DNA of 64,000 bases from Atherix ibis (Eukaryota; Arthropoda; Insecta; Diptera; Athericidae), in assembly GCA_958298945.1 (NCBI GenBank), contig OY282607.1:31628500-31692499 (forward strand). The letters are read 5' to 3'. The notes under the pieces are model-generated. The model ran no database searches, was not told the DNA's origin, and saw only the letters and a list, made by a program, of their open reading frames with translations. Position numbers and translations under genes: made by a program. The stretch's first letter is position 1. The number at the start of each line of letters is the position of its first letter. Shown piece by piece: positions 11,940 through 22,849 of this stretch.

Positions 11940-12990
11940 CATTAAACATAAAACCACGAGTCGCCTACAGCTCTAGCAATTTAGTTACGCTTAATCAACG
12001 CACCACCATTACTGGCAGTTTACAGTCAGTAACCAGTTACAAGGTGACTACTTCAACTGTTAGTGGCGAGGACTATCTAAATTTCTACTATCATAAGCAG
12101 TGACAACGCCCGAGATAATTACCAGTATCTCCCACCAGAGATCCAGAAACCGTACCCGCGATATGGGTATTAACTACAGCCACCACGCTACTACCTAAGG
12201 CGCCTCACAATTGTCGGTCATAGTGTGTTTTAACACCACGGGTCCCGTTGTACCAATTTTCGTTTTAAGAGTATTTCGGTTTTTACTCCGCTCATTGAGC
12301 TACGGTAAGGAATCTTGCAAATCTCTAGGCACCGATAAGCCAGCTCAGGCACGCGAGTTCGCCAAGACCCGAAAGTACAACCGGAATCGACCTTGGTCTT
12401 TCACCCGGTCGTAACCATCTTGCGTGCCATTTACACAGTCATTCACGCACCATTCTCGCTCTCCTCTCAAAAAGTGCCACGGCAAATCCATTAAAGCATT
12501 CATATCATTCCCTCATACCTAACACTCCACTCACATCCACACTATCACAATTCACTACAATTCGACACCCAGGACGCGCAATTCACTACAAATGCACCCA
12601 GGTCGCGCAAATCCCCGTACAGACCGCACTCGATCAGAAGGTGCATCTAGCGTCCACAGCCAGTGCACACCCATACAGGAACCCATTCATATTGCCATCT
12701 CCCGTCAGTAAATACCCAGGCAACAGACCAAATTCAAATCCAGACGCAGACACAAAGCGCACATTCGAAATGAACATGTGCGTCTATCTGCCATTTTTAC
12801 TCTCATCCCATCGACTTCACCAAATTTCATACATTTTATTTAGGGCCAGTACACGCCGCTGTCGTGGACTAAGATCCTCATTCATAACCGAGGATAGATT
12901 TATTGCCCACAAAAATTCAAGGACGTCTCCAAGATTGTATAATTTTAAGCCATGTAACTTTTTCCTGTATGAAAAAGATCATGTTTAAGC
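11940..12990. other. GC-richer island of unknown origin
   Basis: Base composition changes sharply to near-balanced, with Pro/Ser/Thr-rich short frames (for example 12641-12988 plus). No conserved domain is recognised. TGGCGAGGAC near 12063 could be a retrotransposon primer-binding site, which would make this an LTR-element leader, but no matching LTR pair was found in the window. Confidence 0.35.
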
Positions 12991-13039
12991 AGATAATTTA
13001 GAGTATTTGAAAATCAACATTACCTTCTCTTCTACTTAA

Positions 13040-13205
13040 TTCACTTTGGACACAACTTTTATCTTCAGCATATCTTGCGATTCTTTGAAGGACGCCACAA
13101 GTTTCGTTGCTGCTTCTTGTATGCCGAAAGTTGTGCCGCTTGACGACGGCTCTATTCTTTTTGTCGATGACTTTTGTTCCTCTTGATCAAGTCTTTTTTC
13201 TCAGA
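13040..13205 (-). other. Coding-looking minus-strand segment, unassigned
   Basis: A possible acceptor (TTTTCTGAG) leads into a frame of about 50 codons containing SSSGTTFGIQEAATKLVASF, ending in TAA. Third positions and composition look protein-like compared with the flanks. No family is recognised. It lies between the inverted-repeat arms, so it may belong to a mobile element. Confidence 0.3.
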
Positions 13206-14297
13206 AAATGTAAAACTAATTTTAATTTTAAAAATCCCAAATTTTTCTTTATTTAAAACGCTGTAATCTATGAATAGTTTTGAATAATATGAAGGCATAC
13301 CGTATAAGCTAAATCAATCTACGAGTAGTATTGTTTTTTCTTCCACGAGAAAAGATGAAAAAAAAATTTAAATTAATGGAAATTATTTTAAAGGAAGGTA
13401 AATTTTTATAATAAATTCTAATTAATTCTTTTTTTATTCAAGGTTCCTCATCCGGTTCGGTGATCTTAATTTTCTGTATTAGCTAGTGTCGTAGAAGTGA
13501 TCATCCTCACCGAAATAGTGGCACTCCAAAATTATGTTATTTAAAATTGCATTTATTTGCTGTCAAATCGTTTAATTCTACAAATAGTTCGCTGTTTGTA
13601 TGAGTGCACGATTTTTAATCGTGTGAGTGAACGATTTTTGAGCGTCGACACGAAAATATTTTTTTGTGCCTAAAATATAGAGTGGGAGATTTGAAGAACC
13701 TATACACGATTAGGCTCCTTGCGAACTCATCAGTTGCGTTTGGTTTTTTTTTTGTATTTGACAGTTGAAAGCAACTAATTTTGGCAGTTAATACAAACTA
13801 AATATAGATTTACTGTGCCGCTGTATGTTTATTCATTCGTACTTATTTTATTTGTAATAAATTTTATTAAATTTCTAGCATTAATATTTATTATTTAAAA
13901 TAAATATAAAATTTTTTTAACATATAAAAAATGATGGTTATTTGTTGAAAATTTTTAAAAAATATCAAAAACTAGTGTAGTGTAGTTTTGAAGATTTATC
14001 AATAATTAGCTTCCCGTGTAAATTTATCAATAATTATGTTCGGGTATAAATTTATAAATACAAATAAAAAATAATGTAAATTTTAAATATGAAATATTAA
14101 TGTTCAAAAATATATAAAATTTTTACTAAAATTAATAAACGAATTGAAATTACCAAAATAAATAGATAAATGTGAAAACGTCATTCATAAATATAAAGTA
14201 AATAAAAAAGGGACAGCAGTGACCAACTAGAAAATTCCACAATAAAAAACTGTACAAATTACCACGCGATCAAAAAGGAATTTCAACATTCATATAT
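13206..14297. other. AT-rich stretch with a small hairpin
   Basis: Around 13597-13640 the motif GTGCACGATTTTTAA recurs as GTGAACGATTTTTGA, and CACGATT/AATCGTG forms a short hairpin. Nothing else is supported. Confidence 0.35.
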
Positions 14298-14378
14298 AAA
14301 GTCTTAAATATAGCATTTTGTTTTGCTTGTAGATGAAACAGTGCCAATTAAGAATTTAGAGTAAATAGGGGATTTAAA
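14298..14378 (-). repeat. Right arm of the approximately 90-bp inverted repeat pair
   Basis: Reverse complement of 11168-11256 with scattered substitutions and small gaps (see that entry). Confidence 0.7.
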
Positions 14379-14989
14379 AAATATTAGCGATAATTCATTT
14401 TTGCTCACCTAAATTGCGTTTACGTTGCAATTAATTATTCTTGTAGATGTTTATTCAAGCCAATACACTATGATTAGACTGATCGTCAAATATACAAACT
14501 CTGTTTGCAGGAACCTGCACAATCCCATTTCACGCGCAAAGTGCTCGAGTGCTCGCGCATATGCTGCACTTCCAGACGATCGTCAATAAGACGCACGGTG
14601 TAATTTAAGCTAAAGTTTCCCCCATCACCGTCGACGGTCGGCTACACATTCTTACCCATCTTAAAGTTCTTCCCAATTTTAATACCTCTCTCACATTTCC
14701 TATTCTTTTCCAACAAGCTATAAGGTTTTCCTAAATATTTCTTTTTCCCCCCATAAATATTTTTTAAGGAAAGTAGTTTTTTTTATATTTATTTTCATTA
14801 TTTTCCTGCCATTTTTTCTTCTCTATACACATATGCTCTCCTCCCATGGAGAAATTAACATCTTTGAAGTGTATCCATTTACCCCTAAGTATTCAGGCAT
14901 AATTGTTTTTTTTTGTTATGTTGGTTGTGTGAGCGCCACTTTTCACAAACGTCAAAACCCCCAGGAAATAATCTAACATACTACCTTGA
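14379..14989. other. Non-coding, with a GC-richer patch at 14500-14660
   Basis: The patch holds CACGCGCAAAGTGCTCGAG and a GTCGACGGTCGG motif but no open frame of note. The rest is AT- and pyrimidine-rich. Confidence 0.3.
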
Positions 14990-15906
14990 TCAAAAAGGTC
15001 CCGAAATGATGGGAGGGTGGCGCTCCCATGGTTCCGATTTGAGTTCTGTTTTTTTTGTTAAGTTGGTACATCTAAATCTTGGCGATTTTTCCATTACTTC
15101 CTCGCGGCTACTGAAACGCGTTCCCCGTAATGGTTTTTTAACTCGATTGAACAGAAAGAAATCACAGGGAGCCAAATCAGGTGAATTCGGTGGTTGTTGG
15201 ATATTATTTGTTGCATTTTTCGTCAAAAAATTACAAATAATGATGGAACTGTGCGACGGTGCGTTATTATGGTGCAAAATCCCCAAGTTTTCTGCCCACA
15301 ATTCTGGTCTCTTTCGGCGAATTGCTTCACGCAAACGTCTCATAATGCCCAAATAATACTCTTTGTTTACTGTCCGGCCTTCTGGCAAAAATTCTTGATG
15401 CACTACACCGTTGTAATCCATGAAAACCGTGAGCATAACCTTCTTTTTTGACTGAAAACGACGTGTTTTTTTGGTCTCGGCTCATTTGGTGAACGCCATT
15501 CACTTGCCTGATGTCTGGATTGCGTGTCGTACTCATAAACCCACGTCTCGTCTCCAGTAATGATCCTTTTGATGAATGTGGTATCGGATTCAGCCTCGCA
15601 AATCATATCTTTTGCGACGTCAACACGGTCTCTTTTTTGCATCAAATTGAGGTCTTTTGGCACCAACTTTGCTGCTACACGACGGAAACCCAAATCATTA
15701 ACCAAAATGTCTTGGACGGATCCATAGGCAATGTTCAAGTCCTTCGCTATATCTCTGATGGTTAATTTGCGGTTATTGACTTTATCAATGTTTTCGTCGG
15801 TTTCCGATGTCGATGATCTCGCACTGCGTTCATCATCTTCGATTGACTCACGACCACTTTTGAACCGCTCGTGCCACTTTCTCTTCGCTTTGCTCCATAT
15901 TTCCAT
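14990..15906 (-). pseudogene. Mariner transposase relic, nearly complete but catalytically dead
   Basis: Minus strand. Segment 1 (15906-15403) contains KWHERFKSGRESIEDDERS, the linker, an HTH region (KLTIRDIAKDLNIAYGSVQD) and the first catalytic Asp in GDETWVYEYD. A frameshift near 15430 leads to segment 2 (15436-14990) with HHNNAPSHS, where the second catalytic Asp of the usual HDNAPSH is Asn, and SPDLAPCDFFLF with the third Asp. The first ~60 residues are missing and the C-terminus is scrambled after VMEKSP. Inverted terminal repeats were not identified, so both ends look truncated. Confidence 0.8.
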
Positions 15907-15989
15907 ACAAACCAGAAAATCTTTTTTTTTATAGCTAAAAAAATATAAAATATTAATTTTTTAAACAAACAAAATCCTAAGGGCAATAT

Positions 15990-16586
15990 GAAAAAAGAAG
16001 TTCACAATCGAACGACCTTGCCAAAGAAGATCATACAAATTTGCACTTTATAAGAAATACAATAGTTAAACAAACATTGGATAATAAAATAAAAAATATT
16101 ACCTGTTAAATTATAGAAAGTGTTTTCTTAGGCCATGAAAATTATTTACAAATACGTGAGATTCCTTAATCGATTGGATACTATTCAACGAAAATCATGA
16201 CCCAGTTTATGCTATGACATTAGGAAAACGATATTGGATATTGTGCTAACATTTTCAACATTGACCTTGTCTATAATATACTTTTAGGTATGTTTATCCT
16301 TTTATTCATAATTTTTTTTTGGCAATAACTCAATAATATATTTTAACCTTAGAAAATAAGTATATAGCCTCCATTAAAAGTGTTAGTTATCTTCCCATCA
16401 AAACAAGTATTTTTTTCGCTTTTTCTTCAATGGAAATAAAATTTAATTAGCAAAGTAGTATCCAAGTTATCATTTGGAAAATAATATTAAATAAAGTATA
16501 CTTATAATTTTTATATTTATTTATCTTTTATTTTATTATATTGTGTATATTTTGCCATTATATCTATAAATATAAGAATATATAAA
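15990..16586. other. AT-rich stretch, nothing recognised
   Basis: No open frames, repeats or RNA-like structures could be supported. Confidence 0.4.
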
Positions 16587-16648
16587 AACTTGTTCCAGGA
16601 TTCGATCATTCTAAAGGTACTTGTTCCAGGATTCGATGATTCTAATGT
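16587..16648 (+). repeat. Tandem duplication of about 31 bp
   Basis: CTTGTTCCAGGATTCGATCA is followed 31 bp later by the same sequence with one change. On the minus strand the duplication extends the C-terminal frame of the relic next to it. Confidence 0.7.
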
Positions 16649-16800
16649 AATTTTTAATTAGTTTTTCAGTCATTCCGGGCTGTAATTCGACCATTACTTA
16701 AATATTTAAATATTTTAAAATTTGAATATTATCTACGTAAACATAATATTTGTAAAACTTTACAAAAAGACGTCAAATTCGGATATCACTAAATCTCCTA
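16649..16800 (-). pseudogene. C-terminal fragment of the WPPRSCDLTPLDFFLWG-type mariner family
   Basis: Minus-strand pieces follow the family's C-terminal layout (a Val/Tyr-containing R-x-Y-(A)-D-N stretch, a helix, then MTEKLIKNYIRIIESWNKYL). It matches 60965-61240 in nucleotide pattern (GGCTGTAATT, CATTACTTA). No terminal repeats are seen. Confidence 0.45.
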
Positions 16801-16821
16801 ATTACGCATCCTGAAAACTTA

Positions 16822-17973
16822 TTTAGTTTTTGTTCAAAAAGTATCGCGAATTTTGTATTTTTTCAAAAATTATTTATTTATTCATGAATAAATATTTTGT
16901 CGCCTTCAACATTTTTTCCAATTCTCGAGCACTTCAAAAAATCATTTTTTGTGATCTTGTTCAGCTTCTCCTTCGATGCCGTCTTTATCTCCTCAATCAT
17001 AGCGAAGCGTCGTCATTTCATGGGGCTCTTCAGTTTCGGGAACAAGAAAAAGTCACAGGGGGTCAGATCTGGGGAATACGGTGGCTGCGGCATTCTTTGT
17101 GTGTTGTTTTTGGTCAAAAATTTGCGTACAAGCAATGATGCGTGAGCAGGGGTGTGTGTGTTAACATGGTGTAAAAGCCAATTTATGTTCTTCCACAAAT
17201 CTGGGCGTTTCTGGCGGATTGTTCCCCACCAGATATTATATATATATACACACTTGTGCCAACATTTTTTCCAATCCTCGAAGCACTTCAAAAAATTATT
17301 TTTGTGATCTTGTTCAGCTCCTCCTTCGATGCCGTCTTTATCTCCTCAATCATAGCGTAGCGTCGTCCTTTCATGGGGCTCATCAGTTTTGGGAACAAGA
17401 AAAAGTCACAGGGGGCCAAATCTGGGGAATACGGTGGCTGCGGCATTATAAGTGTGTTGTTTTTGGCCAAAAAATGACAAAAGCCAATTTTTCTTCTTCC
17501 ACAAATCCGGGCGTTTCTAGCGGATTGCTTCGCGCAACTTGCGCATAACTTGCAGGTAATATTCTTTAATGACCGTTCTACCCTGTGGCAAGAAATCATG
17601 ATGCACCACGCCCCTGCAATCGAAAAAAACTGTAAGAAAAACCTTCACTTTTCGTCGTTCACACATCTTCTCGGCCGTCTGAGAACATTTTGTACCACCG
17701 ATAAACGTTACTTCGGTCCAAGGTAGCTTCACCATATGCCACAGTCAACATTCGGAATGCGTCCGCGCAATTAATTTTGTTTTTCACACAAAATTTGATA
17801 CAGATTCTTTGATCCATTTTTTGGAATGGGCAAAAATCGAAGACGAGCCAAAACACGTGCAAGCAAAGCAGCTGTCAAAAATTAACTGAACATTCAAAAT
17901 GGCCGAACTTGTCGGCATAAGTGAGAGACATGAAAATTCAAAATTGTCGGCGATACTTTTTGAACAGACCTCG
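16822..17973 (-). mobile_element. Mariner element with terminal repeats and a tandemly duplicated C-terminal half
   Basis: Ends: TGTTCAAAAAGTATCGCGAA at 16831 and its inverted counterpart ending at 17973, followed by TA. Minus-strand transposase starts MDQRICIKFCVKNKINCADA (17818) with a YRWYKMFSDGREDV linker. A large deletion then joins it to the region after the first Asp (FFDCRGVVHHDFLPQGRTV). The C-terminal half occurs twice in direct orientation (17261-17465 and 16906-17110, period about 355 bp), each with YSPDLAPCDFFLF or YSPDLTPCDFFLF. Frameshifts and deletions make it non-autonomous. A 5' end of the same family is at 20360. Confidence 0.85.
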
Positions 17974-17999
17974 TATGATATAGATTAAAATCTTCCAGT

Positions 18000-18255
18000 T
18001 TAATCAAACAAATTTAGTTATCATTCTGCCATAGGGCTCAGAATTGATGGTATCGGTCTCGGCTTCTCCATTTTCAAAGAAGGTTGCTCCAACGACAGTT
18101 TTTAGCGAATACATTGGCTTCTCTTTTACCTGTTGACGTATCGACCGAATAAGAAATTAGCCTAATTACTGAAGTAAATTTATTAGAAAAATCATCATCC
18201 AAAGCCTGTTGTTCCAGCACCCAATCGCCGTATCTTCAGTACATGCCATAGTTAA
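18000..18255 (-). pseudogene. Central fragment of the WPPRSCDLTPLDFFLWG-type mariner family
   Basis: The minus strand reads TVVGATFFENGEAETDTINS then EPYGRMITKF, equivalent to the G-x-I-G-P-Y-F-F-E-N block between the first and second catalytic Asp. It is preceded by WVLEQQALDDDFSNK, which normally leads into the first Asp site. The Asp site itself is lost. The same stretch is found at 63530-63620. Confidence 0.55.
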
Positions 18256-18367
18256 CAGGCTTCAATTCTATATAATTTTTAAACAATAATATTAGTTAGC
18301 TAAATAGTGATTTTTAAATGGAAAATATAATAAATAATATAAATATTTTTTTCTTTAGTGAAGAGTA

Positions 18368-19446
18368 TTAGGTGTATAAGCTTAAATCCGCTGTTTTTTA
18401 GTCAGAAAAACATATGTTTTTTTCATAGAAAGCAAAAACAAATTTATTCAAAGCATTTGCCCTCGCCAACTACACCTTTTTCCCATCTCTCGGGCAATTT
18501 GTGGCTGAGCAGCACAAAAAAATTCCTTCTCTTTCGAGGCAAACCACTCAACAAGCCATTTTCGGACGTCTTCGTAAGAATCGAAGTGCTGCTCAGCGAG
18601 CGCGTTGCCCATCGATGGAAACAGGTCGTAGGCGGAAGAGGTCAGGTCTGGTGAATAAGCGGAATAAGCGGGGTGGGGTAGCACTTCCCAGTTGAGTGTC
18701 TCCAAGTAGTTTCGGACCATTTTTGACGTGTGCGATAGTGCGTTATCGTGGAGGAAAATCAGCTTGTCATGTCTTTGTTGATAATCCGTCCTTTTTTCAC
18801 GTAGAGCACGGTGCAATTTGATCAGTTGTTAGTGGTAGCGGTGGGCATTGACAGTTTCACCAGATTTCAACATCTCATAGTAGACAATACCCTGCTAATC
18901 CCACCAAACGCGCAGCATCGTCTTCCGTCCGAAGCGATTTGGTCTTGGGGAAGATGTTGATGGTTGGCCGGGATCAACCTACGATTTCTTGCGTTTAGGA
19001 TTCTCGAGAGAAAAAAGAAAGCCGATTCTGTATCGGATGTTGACAGGCGACTTTTCATCGCCTGTCACAATCCGATACAGGAAAGACTTTCTTTTTCCTC
19101 TGGCGAGCCTGTTTTTTAACTGACGAAACCAATCTCGGCACGTTGTTTCCGATAAAGCACTATCACCATAGGCCTCTATAAGCATTCGATGCGATTCGGC
19201 AGACGATGTCTTCAAATCGAAGCAGAAAAGCAGAGCTTCCCGCATATGCTCTTTTTCTGGCACAAAGCTAGACATGATTACCAAAGGAAAAATATATGTT
19301 ATTGTACGAAATTGTTGACAATGTGCACTGATTAATGTTGGCAAATGTCAAACTCATAAAAAAAAAGTATGGCGTGCCCATAATAGCTTAATACGCTCAC
19401 TCACGCCATCAATGACCAAACCGCGGATTTAAGCTTATAACCCTGG
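18368..19446 (-). mobile_element. Mariner element with intact ends, TA target duplication and an internal snap-back inversion
   Basis: TA flanks both sides (18366-18367 and 19447-19448). The 24-bp ends share TATAAGCTTAAATCCGC. The minus-strand transposase starts MSSFVPEKEHMREALLFCFD (about 19275), with an ETTCRDWFRQLK HTH end. About 150 residues are deleted before the FLYRIVTGDEK block (first Asp). After that comes an inverted copy of the same DNA (19003-19050 versus 19058-19107). The 3' half (18816-18448) has LHDNALSHT (second Asp) and AYSPDLTSSAYDLF, where the third catalytic Asp is replaced by Ala. Length 1079 bp against about 1.3 kb for an intact mariner. Confidence 0.88.
19003..19107. 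repeat. Inverted repeat of about 48 bp with 7-nt loop inside a mariner
   Basis: Inner arms 19028-19050 and 19058-19080 match at 21 of 23 positions (CTGTATCGGAT..TGACAGGCGA). The pairing continues outward with more mismatches (CTTTCTTTTT runs) to about 19003 and 19107. Confidence 0.85.
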
Positions 19447-19448
19447 TA

Positions 19449-20357
19449 TAAAAATTGATTCTACTAAAAACTTTAAGAGTAAAGAATGAAACGAATACTA
19501 TCGATACTCCTATTGTGGAATATTATCAAATTTCGATAAATAATTAAAAAGTTTAGCCAAGTTTTTTTTTTAACAATACGTAAAGACCACGTCACTATCA
19601 ACCTACTCGGATTTTCAATAATGTCAAACCATTTCAATTTATTGCACAACCAAATATGCTGATGGTAAAAAAATCTTCCTTGCGATATGATAAAGTGATA
19701 GTCGAGATGTAATAGAAAGTTTTTTACTATTAGATGTACTATAATTTCGTCGTAACAAATTTATCTTGTTAGAAAGATACAATTTGTACGTGGTCTCTTA
19801 TTTCACTTGGAAAATACGATGCTTCCTAGTGTGGGATTTAATTAAAAACAGGATGATATTGATTCGCGATAAAAAAGAGGAAACATCCATACCCACAGAC
19901 GAGTATGTTGTAGGTATGCATAATTTTAGATGTCAACTGTCAACCAAGAAGCTCCTCCTGTGCGCCCTTTTTCACCTTTCCATTCTCTTCCGGCCATTTT
20001 ATAACCCGTTCCATGGTGTTGTTCTATTTTGCGGTCGTTGTCACTTTGGATACAACATGCTAAACTCATTCAGTAATATGGTATCGGTGTATTCCGTTCT
20101 AGTTTATTGAATACTATTTATCACACATATAATACAGATTCTGTTGTCATTCTTACATTTATCACAAACCAAAGAAATATCATTCATCGTATTTGCAAAA
20201 TTTAAAAAAAAGCAGGCGGCAGTAAGGAAAAATGGAATAACTGATTAGTGGATAAATAACAAAAAGTAGTCTCTTTACTACTTTTCTATTGAGTTTCTTT
20301 ATTTTTGTGTATAACCACCACCAACACCACCCCTTACCCTCTTCGATAATAATAGTA
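19449..20357. other. Unassigned, no supported gene
   Basis: A 114-codon plus frame (19766-20110) lies partly in a GC-richer stretch (19920-20100), but it has no recognised domain, no splice signals and a low-complexity start. Confidence 0.35.
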
Positions 20358-20359
20358 TA

Positions 20360-20575
20360 CGAGATCTGTTCAAAAAGTATCGCGAATTTTGAATTTCCGC
20401 GGGTTACTTATATTCGATTTTCGGTATTTTGTGGCGTTATGTTGATACTCATGTGTCTCACTTATGCCGATAAGTTCGGCCATTTTGAATTTTCAGTTAA
20501 TTTTTGACAGCTGCTTTGCTTTTGGCTCGTCTTCGACGTGTTTTGGTTCGTCTTCGATTTTTGCCCATTCCAAAA
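20360..20575 (+). mobile_element. Truncated 5' end of the 16.8-kb mariner family
   Basis: TA, then CGAGATCTGTTCAAAAAGTA, then the 5' leader with CACTTATGCCGATAAGTTCGG and GACAGCTGCTTTGC, ending around TTGCCCATTCCAAAAAA just before the transposase start. It carries about 60 bp near the terminal repeat that the copy ending at 17973 lacks, so it is an independent, longer-leader copy broken off before the coding region. Confidence 0.8.
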
Positions 20576-21216
20576 AAATTTCCCTAAACTATGCAAAAAT
20601 GATGAATTTCTGTTCAAATTTTCTATATTTTCTTTATCGTTTTAATTTCAGTATAGTAAAAACTGATTTCAGTTTTAGTATTCCAGCAAATTTTTAGTAT
20701 TTAAAAGCAAAAAACAACAACCAAGAAGTGGAGATTATTTCCTTTTTTAAATTTACAAAATTTAAAAGCTCTTTTCTTTAACATTGAATTGATATTGAGT
20801 ATCTCAATCTTCTTTTAGGTACGAGTATCTACACTTTCATTGTAAATTTTAGCAGATAGAAATTTTTTTTTTAAACGTTGCCAAATAAATATACAATAAT
20901 TATAATTAATAAAATTAGTTGAAAATGCATGGAAATTAATTGAAATTATTTATGGAAATGCCTGAATTATATTATCAAATAGGAGAAGAAATTTTAATAG
21001 TTGTTATTTTTATAATATTATTATTATTTTTATTTGAGAAAAAAATTATCTTACGCATTTTCAATACTTCTAACGTTTTTTTTCTTGTAAAACGTTTCAA
21101 TAAATTTTCTTCCAGTTGTTGACAGATATTTTCGAACAATTTGTCGATATTGCAGTTTCTGCATACATTTCCGTATAACAGTTTAAGTTGTACCGACTTT
21201 GACGTCGACCTTACTG
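20576..21216. other. AT-rich stretch, nothing recognised
   Basis: No coding frames with protein-like composition; only A/T-rich low complexity. Confidence 0.35.
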
Positions 21217-21256
21217 CATCAGCTACTAGGTTAATTCGTTAATCTAGTAGCTGATG
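21217..21256. other. 18-bp hairpin closed by a TTCG tetraloop
   Basis: CATCAGCTACTAGGTTAA (21217-21234), loop TTCG (21235-21238), then TTAATCTAGTAGCTGATG (21239-21256). 17 of 18 positions are Watson-Crick, and the other would be a G-U or A-C opposition depending on the strand. As RNA from the plus strand this would be a very stable UUCG-capped hairpin. No miRNA or snoRNA family is recognised. A direct repeat containing AAAATAACAATTAAG follows at 21266 and 21333. Confidence 0.6.
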
Positions 21257-21429
21257 AAGACGCAAAATAACAATTAAGTAGAAAAAGTAAATAAATTTTC
21301 TTTTTATTTATTTTTTTGTTAATTGTGACTCAAAATAACAATTAAGAAAAAAAAAGTAAATAAATTTTCTTGCCAAAAAGCAATTACACCCTGCAAAGTT
21401 GTGAATTTATCAAATTTTTTCCCAAAAAG

Positions 21430-21762
21430 AAAAACTTCCGTCCAAAAACCGGGTGTACGCTAATATATTACTTAAAAGACATATACCTGGACAAGAGATT
21501 AACATGGAACCCACATACTAGACTAAAAAGAGTTCTTAGACTACTGGACAAACGCTCGAAACTAATAATCAAAAGTAAACTTTTAATATACAACGCAATT
21601 ATAAAACCTATTTGGACTTATGGAATTGAACTTTGGGGTTCAACAAAACGTTCCAATTCCTAACCCGTCCCCTTACAATCCATAATCCTCCGTAAAATTT
21701 TTGATGCTCCCTTTTATGTTCGTAGCAACATAATACAGGATGCGTTTAATGTTCCAAGTCGA
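21430..21762 (+). pseudogene. Jockey-type LINE reverse transcriptase C-terminal fragment
   Basis: The plus strand encodes YLDKRLTWNPHTRLKRVLR, then LLIYNAIIKPIWTYGIELWG, the diagnostic block downstream of the reverse transcriptase in Jockey-clade LINEs. After a stop it continues ILRKIFDAPFYVRSNIIQDA. The 5' part is missing. It ends where a mariner-type relic in opposite orientation begins. Confidence 0.85.
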
Positions 21763-22565
21763 AGTTTTGTTTTTAATAACTTTTAAATGAAATATAATTT
21801 TATAATTTATATTTTATTGATTGATTTTATGGTCTTTAGCATTATTTATGGAATATGATGTCGGTCAAATGCCTGCTTTTTGCCACGGCATAAAGGTGAG
21901 CTCTTTTAAGCACATTTTTCATAACATTTTCGCAGACTTCTGGTGTTATTTTAGCAATTTTTGGTCTTTTGGTCTTTAGTGTATCAGTTGAGGGTTTTCA
22001 GTGCCCCAATAGCGGCTACTCTGAAAACATAATGATTTTTTGCCAAAAATAGTGTTCGTCTGTACCGAGCTATAAAACTCGAGCACTCCAGTATCGCCAC
22101 CGTTCATGGTCATTTATCTGCAGCTGTTGTATCAATTGAATTTAATGAGGGTTAAAAAGTAAATCTTTTTTGAAAATTTTTAACAAACACGATGGAGACA
22201 TTCCAAATTTTTGTGCACGGCTACGATGAGAGGTACCCGGACATTCAGCAACACTCTGCCTCCCTGCATCAATCTTTTCAGGTGTACGTTGGCTTAATTA
22301 TCTCCCAGTCTTCGCTTTATCTCCCAGTATATGCAAATTTTCAAAATTATTCGGTACACACTCAATGGTTAACTTGCTCGGCATATGATTAACACCAAAA
22401 AAGTCATGTAATTTTTTTCGCGTATTCACAATTGAACAATAATTTAAATAAAATGTTTTGCAATGTTAAATACTCCATTATAAATTGTTATTGACGACCA
22501 ATGTCATTCCAACCAAAATGGCGGCTAACCAAATCGACCTGGAACATAAAAACCACCCTGTACAT
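21763..22565 (-). pseudogene. Internally deleted element of the WPPRSCDLTPLDFFLWG-type mariner family
   Basis: Read on the minus strand: a 5' end with CAGGGTGGTTTTTATGTTCC (22560-22535), then an N-terminal part with KIDAGRQSVAECPGTSHRSR and AQKFGMSP (HTH). A deletion follows, then RYWGTENPQLIH (equivalent to the block after YVNKQNC), another deletion, and a C-terminus with KITPEVCENVMKNVLKRAHL. Frameshifts are present throughout. It sits between two LINE fragments. Confidence 0.6.
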
Positions 22566-22835
22566 TGTGATCTAAATGTTCCCTGTGTTCAGGACCTATG
22601 TATTTCCTGCTATCAAAAATTTCACTTCCGTTTATGATGATAGGATAAGAGAGAATTGTCCTGTACTGCTCATCGGAGACTTACGAGACAATGACTTAGA
22701 GATTTTCTAGAGGAATCTAACTTCCGATGGGTGTTTACTCCCTCTTTTTGATGCATAAGATTGTAAATTAAAATGTTATGTAAATCTGCTTGTTACAATA
22801 CAATTGTAGTTGTAGATAAAAAAAAATTAAAAAAA
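22566..22835 (+). pseudogene. 3' end of a Jockey-type LINE
   Basis: LHCDLNVPCVQDLCISCYQK matches the extreme C-terminal region of Jockey polyproteins. After stops, the 3' end reads CTGCTTGTTACAATACAATT, GTAGTTGTAGAT and an A-rich tail. The same 3' terminus is found at 55025-55075 (minus) and in part at 23250. Confidence 0.7.
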
Positions 22836-22849
22836 AACAGACAGACAGA

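Noticed and set aside
19766..20110. 114-codon plus-strand frame
   Set aside because: No domain, no splice sites, and half of it is in AT-rich low-complexity sequence.
21763..22565. Simple insertion of the mariner relic into one Jockey LINE
   Set aside because: The LINE protein blocks on the two sides overlap in the polyprotein (both include a D-x-N-V-P segment) and no TA-flanked clean join could be made, so two separate LINE fragments are as likely.
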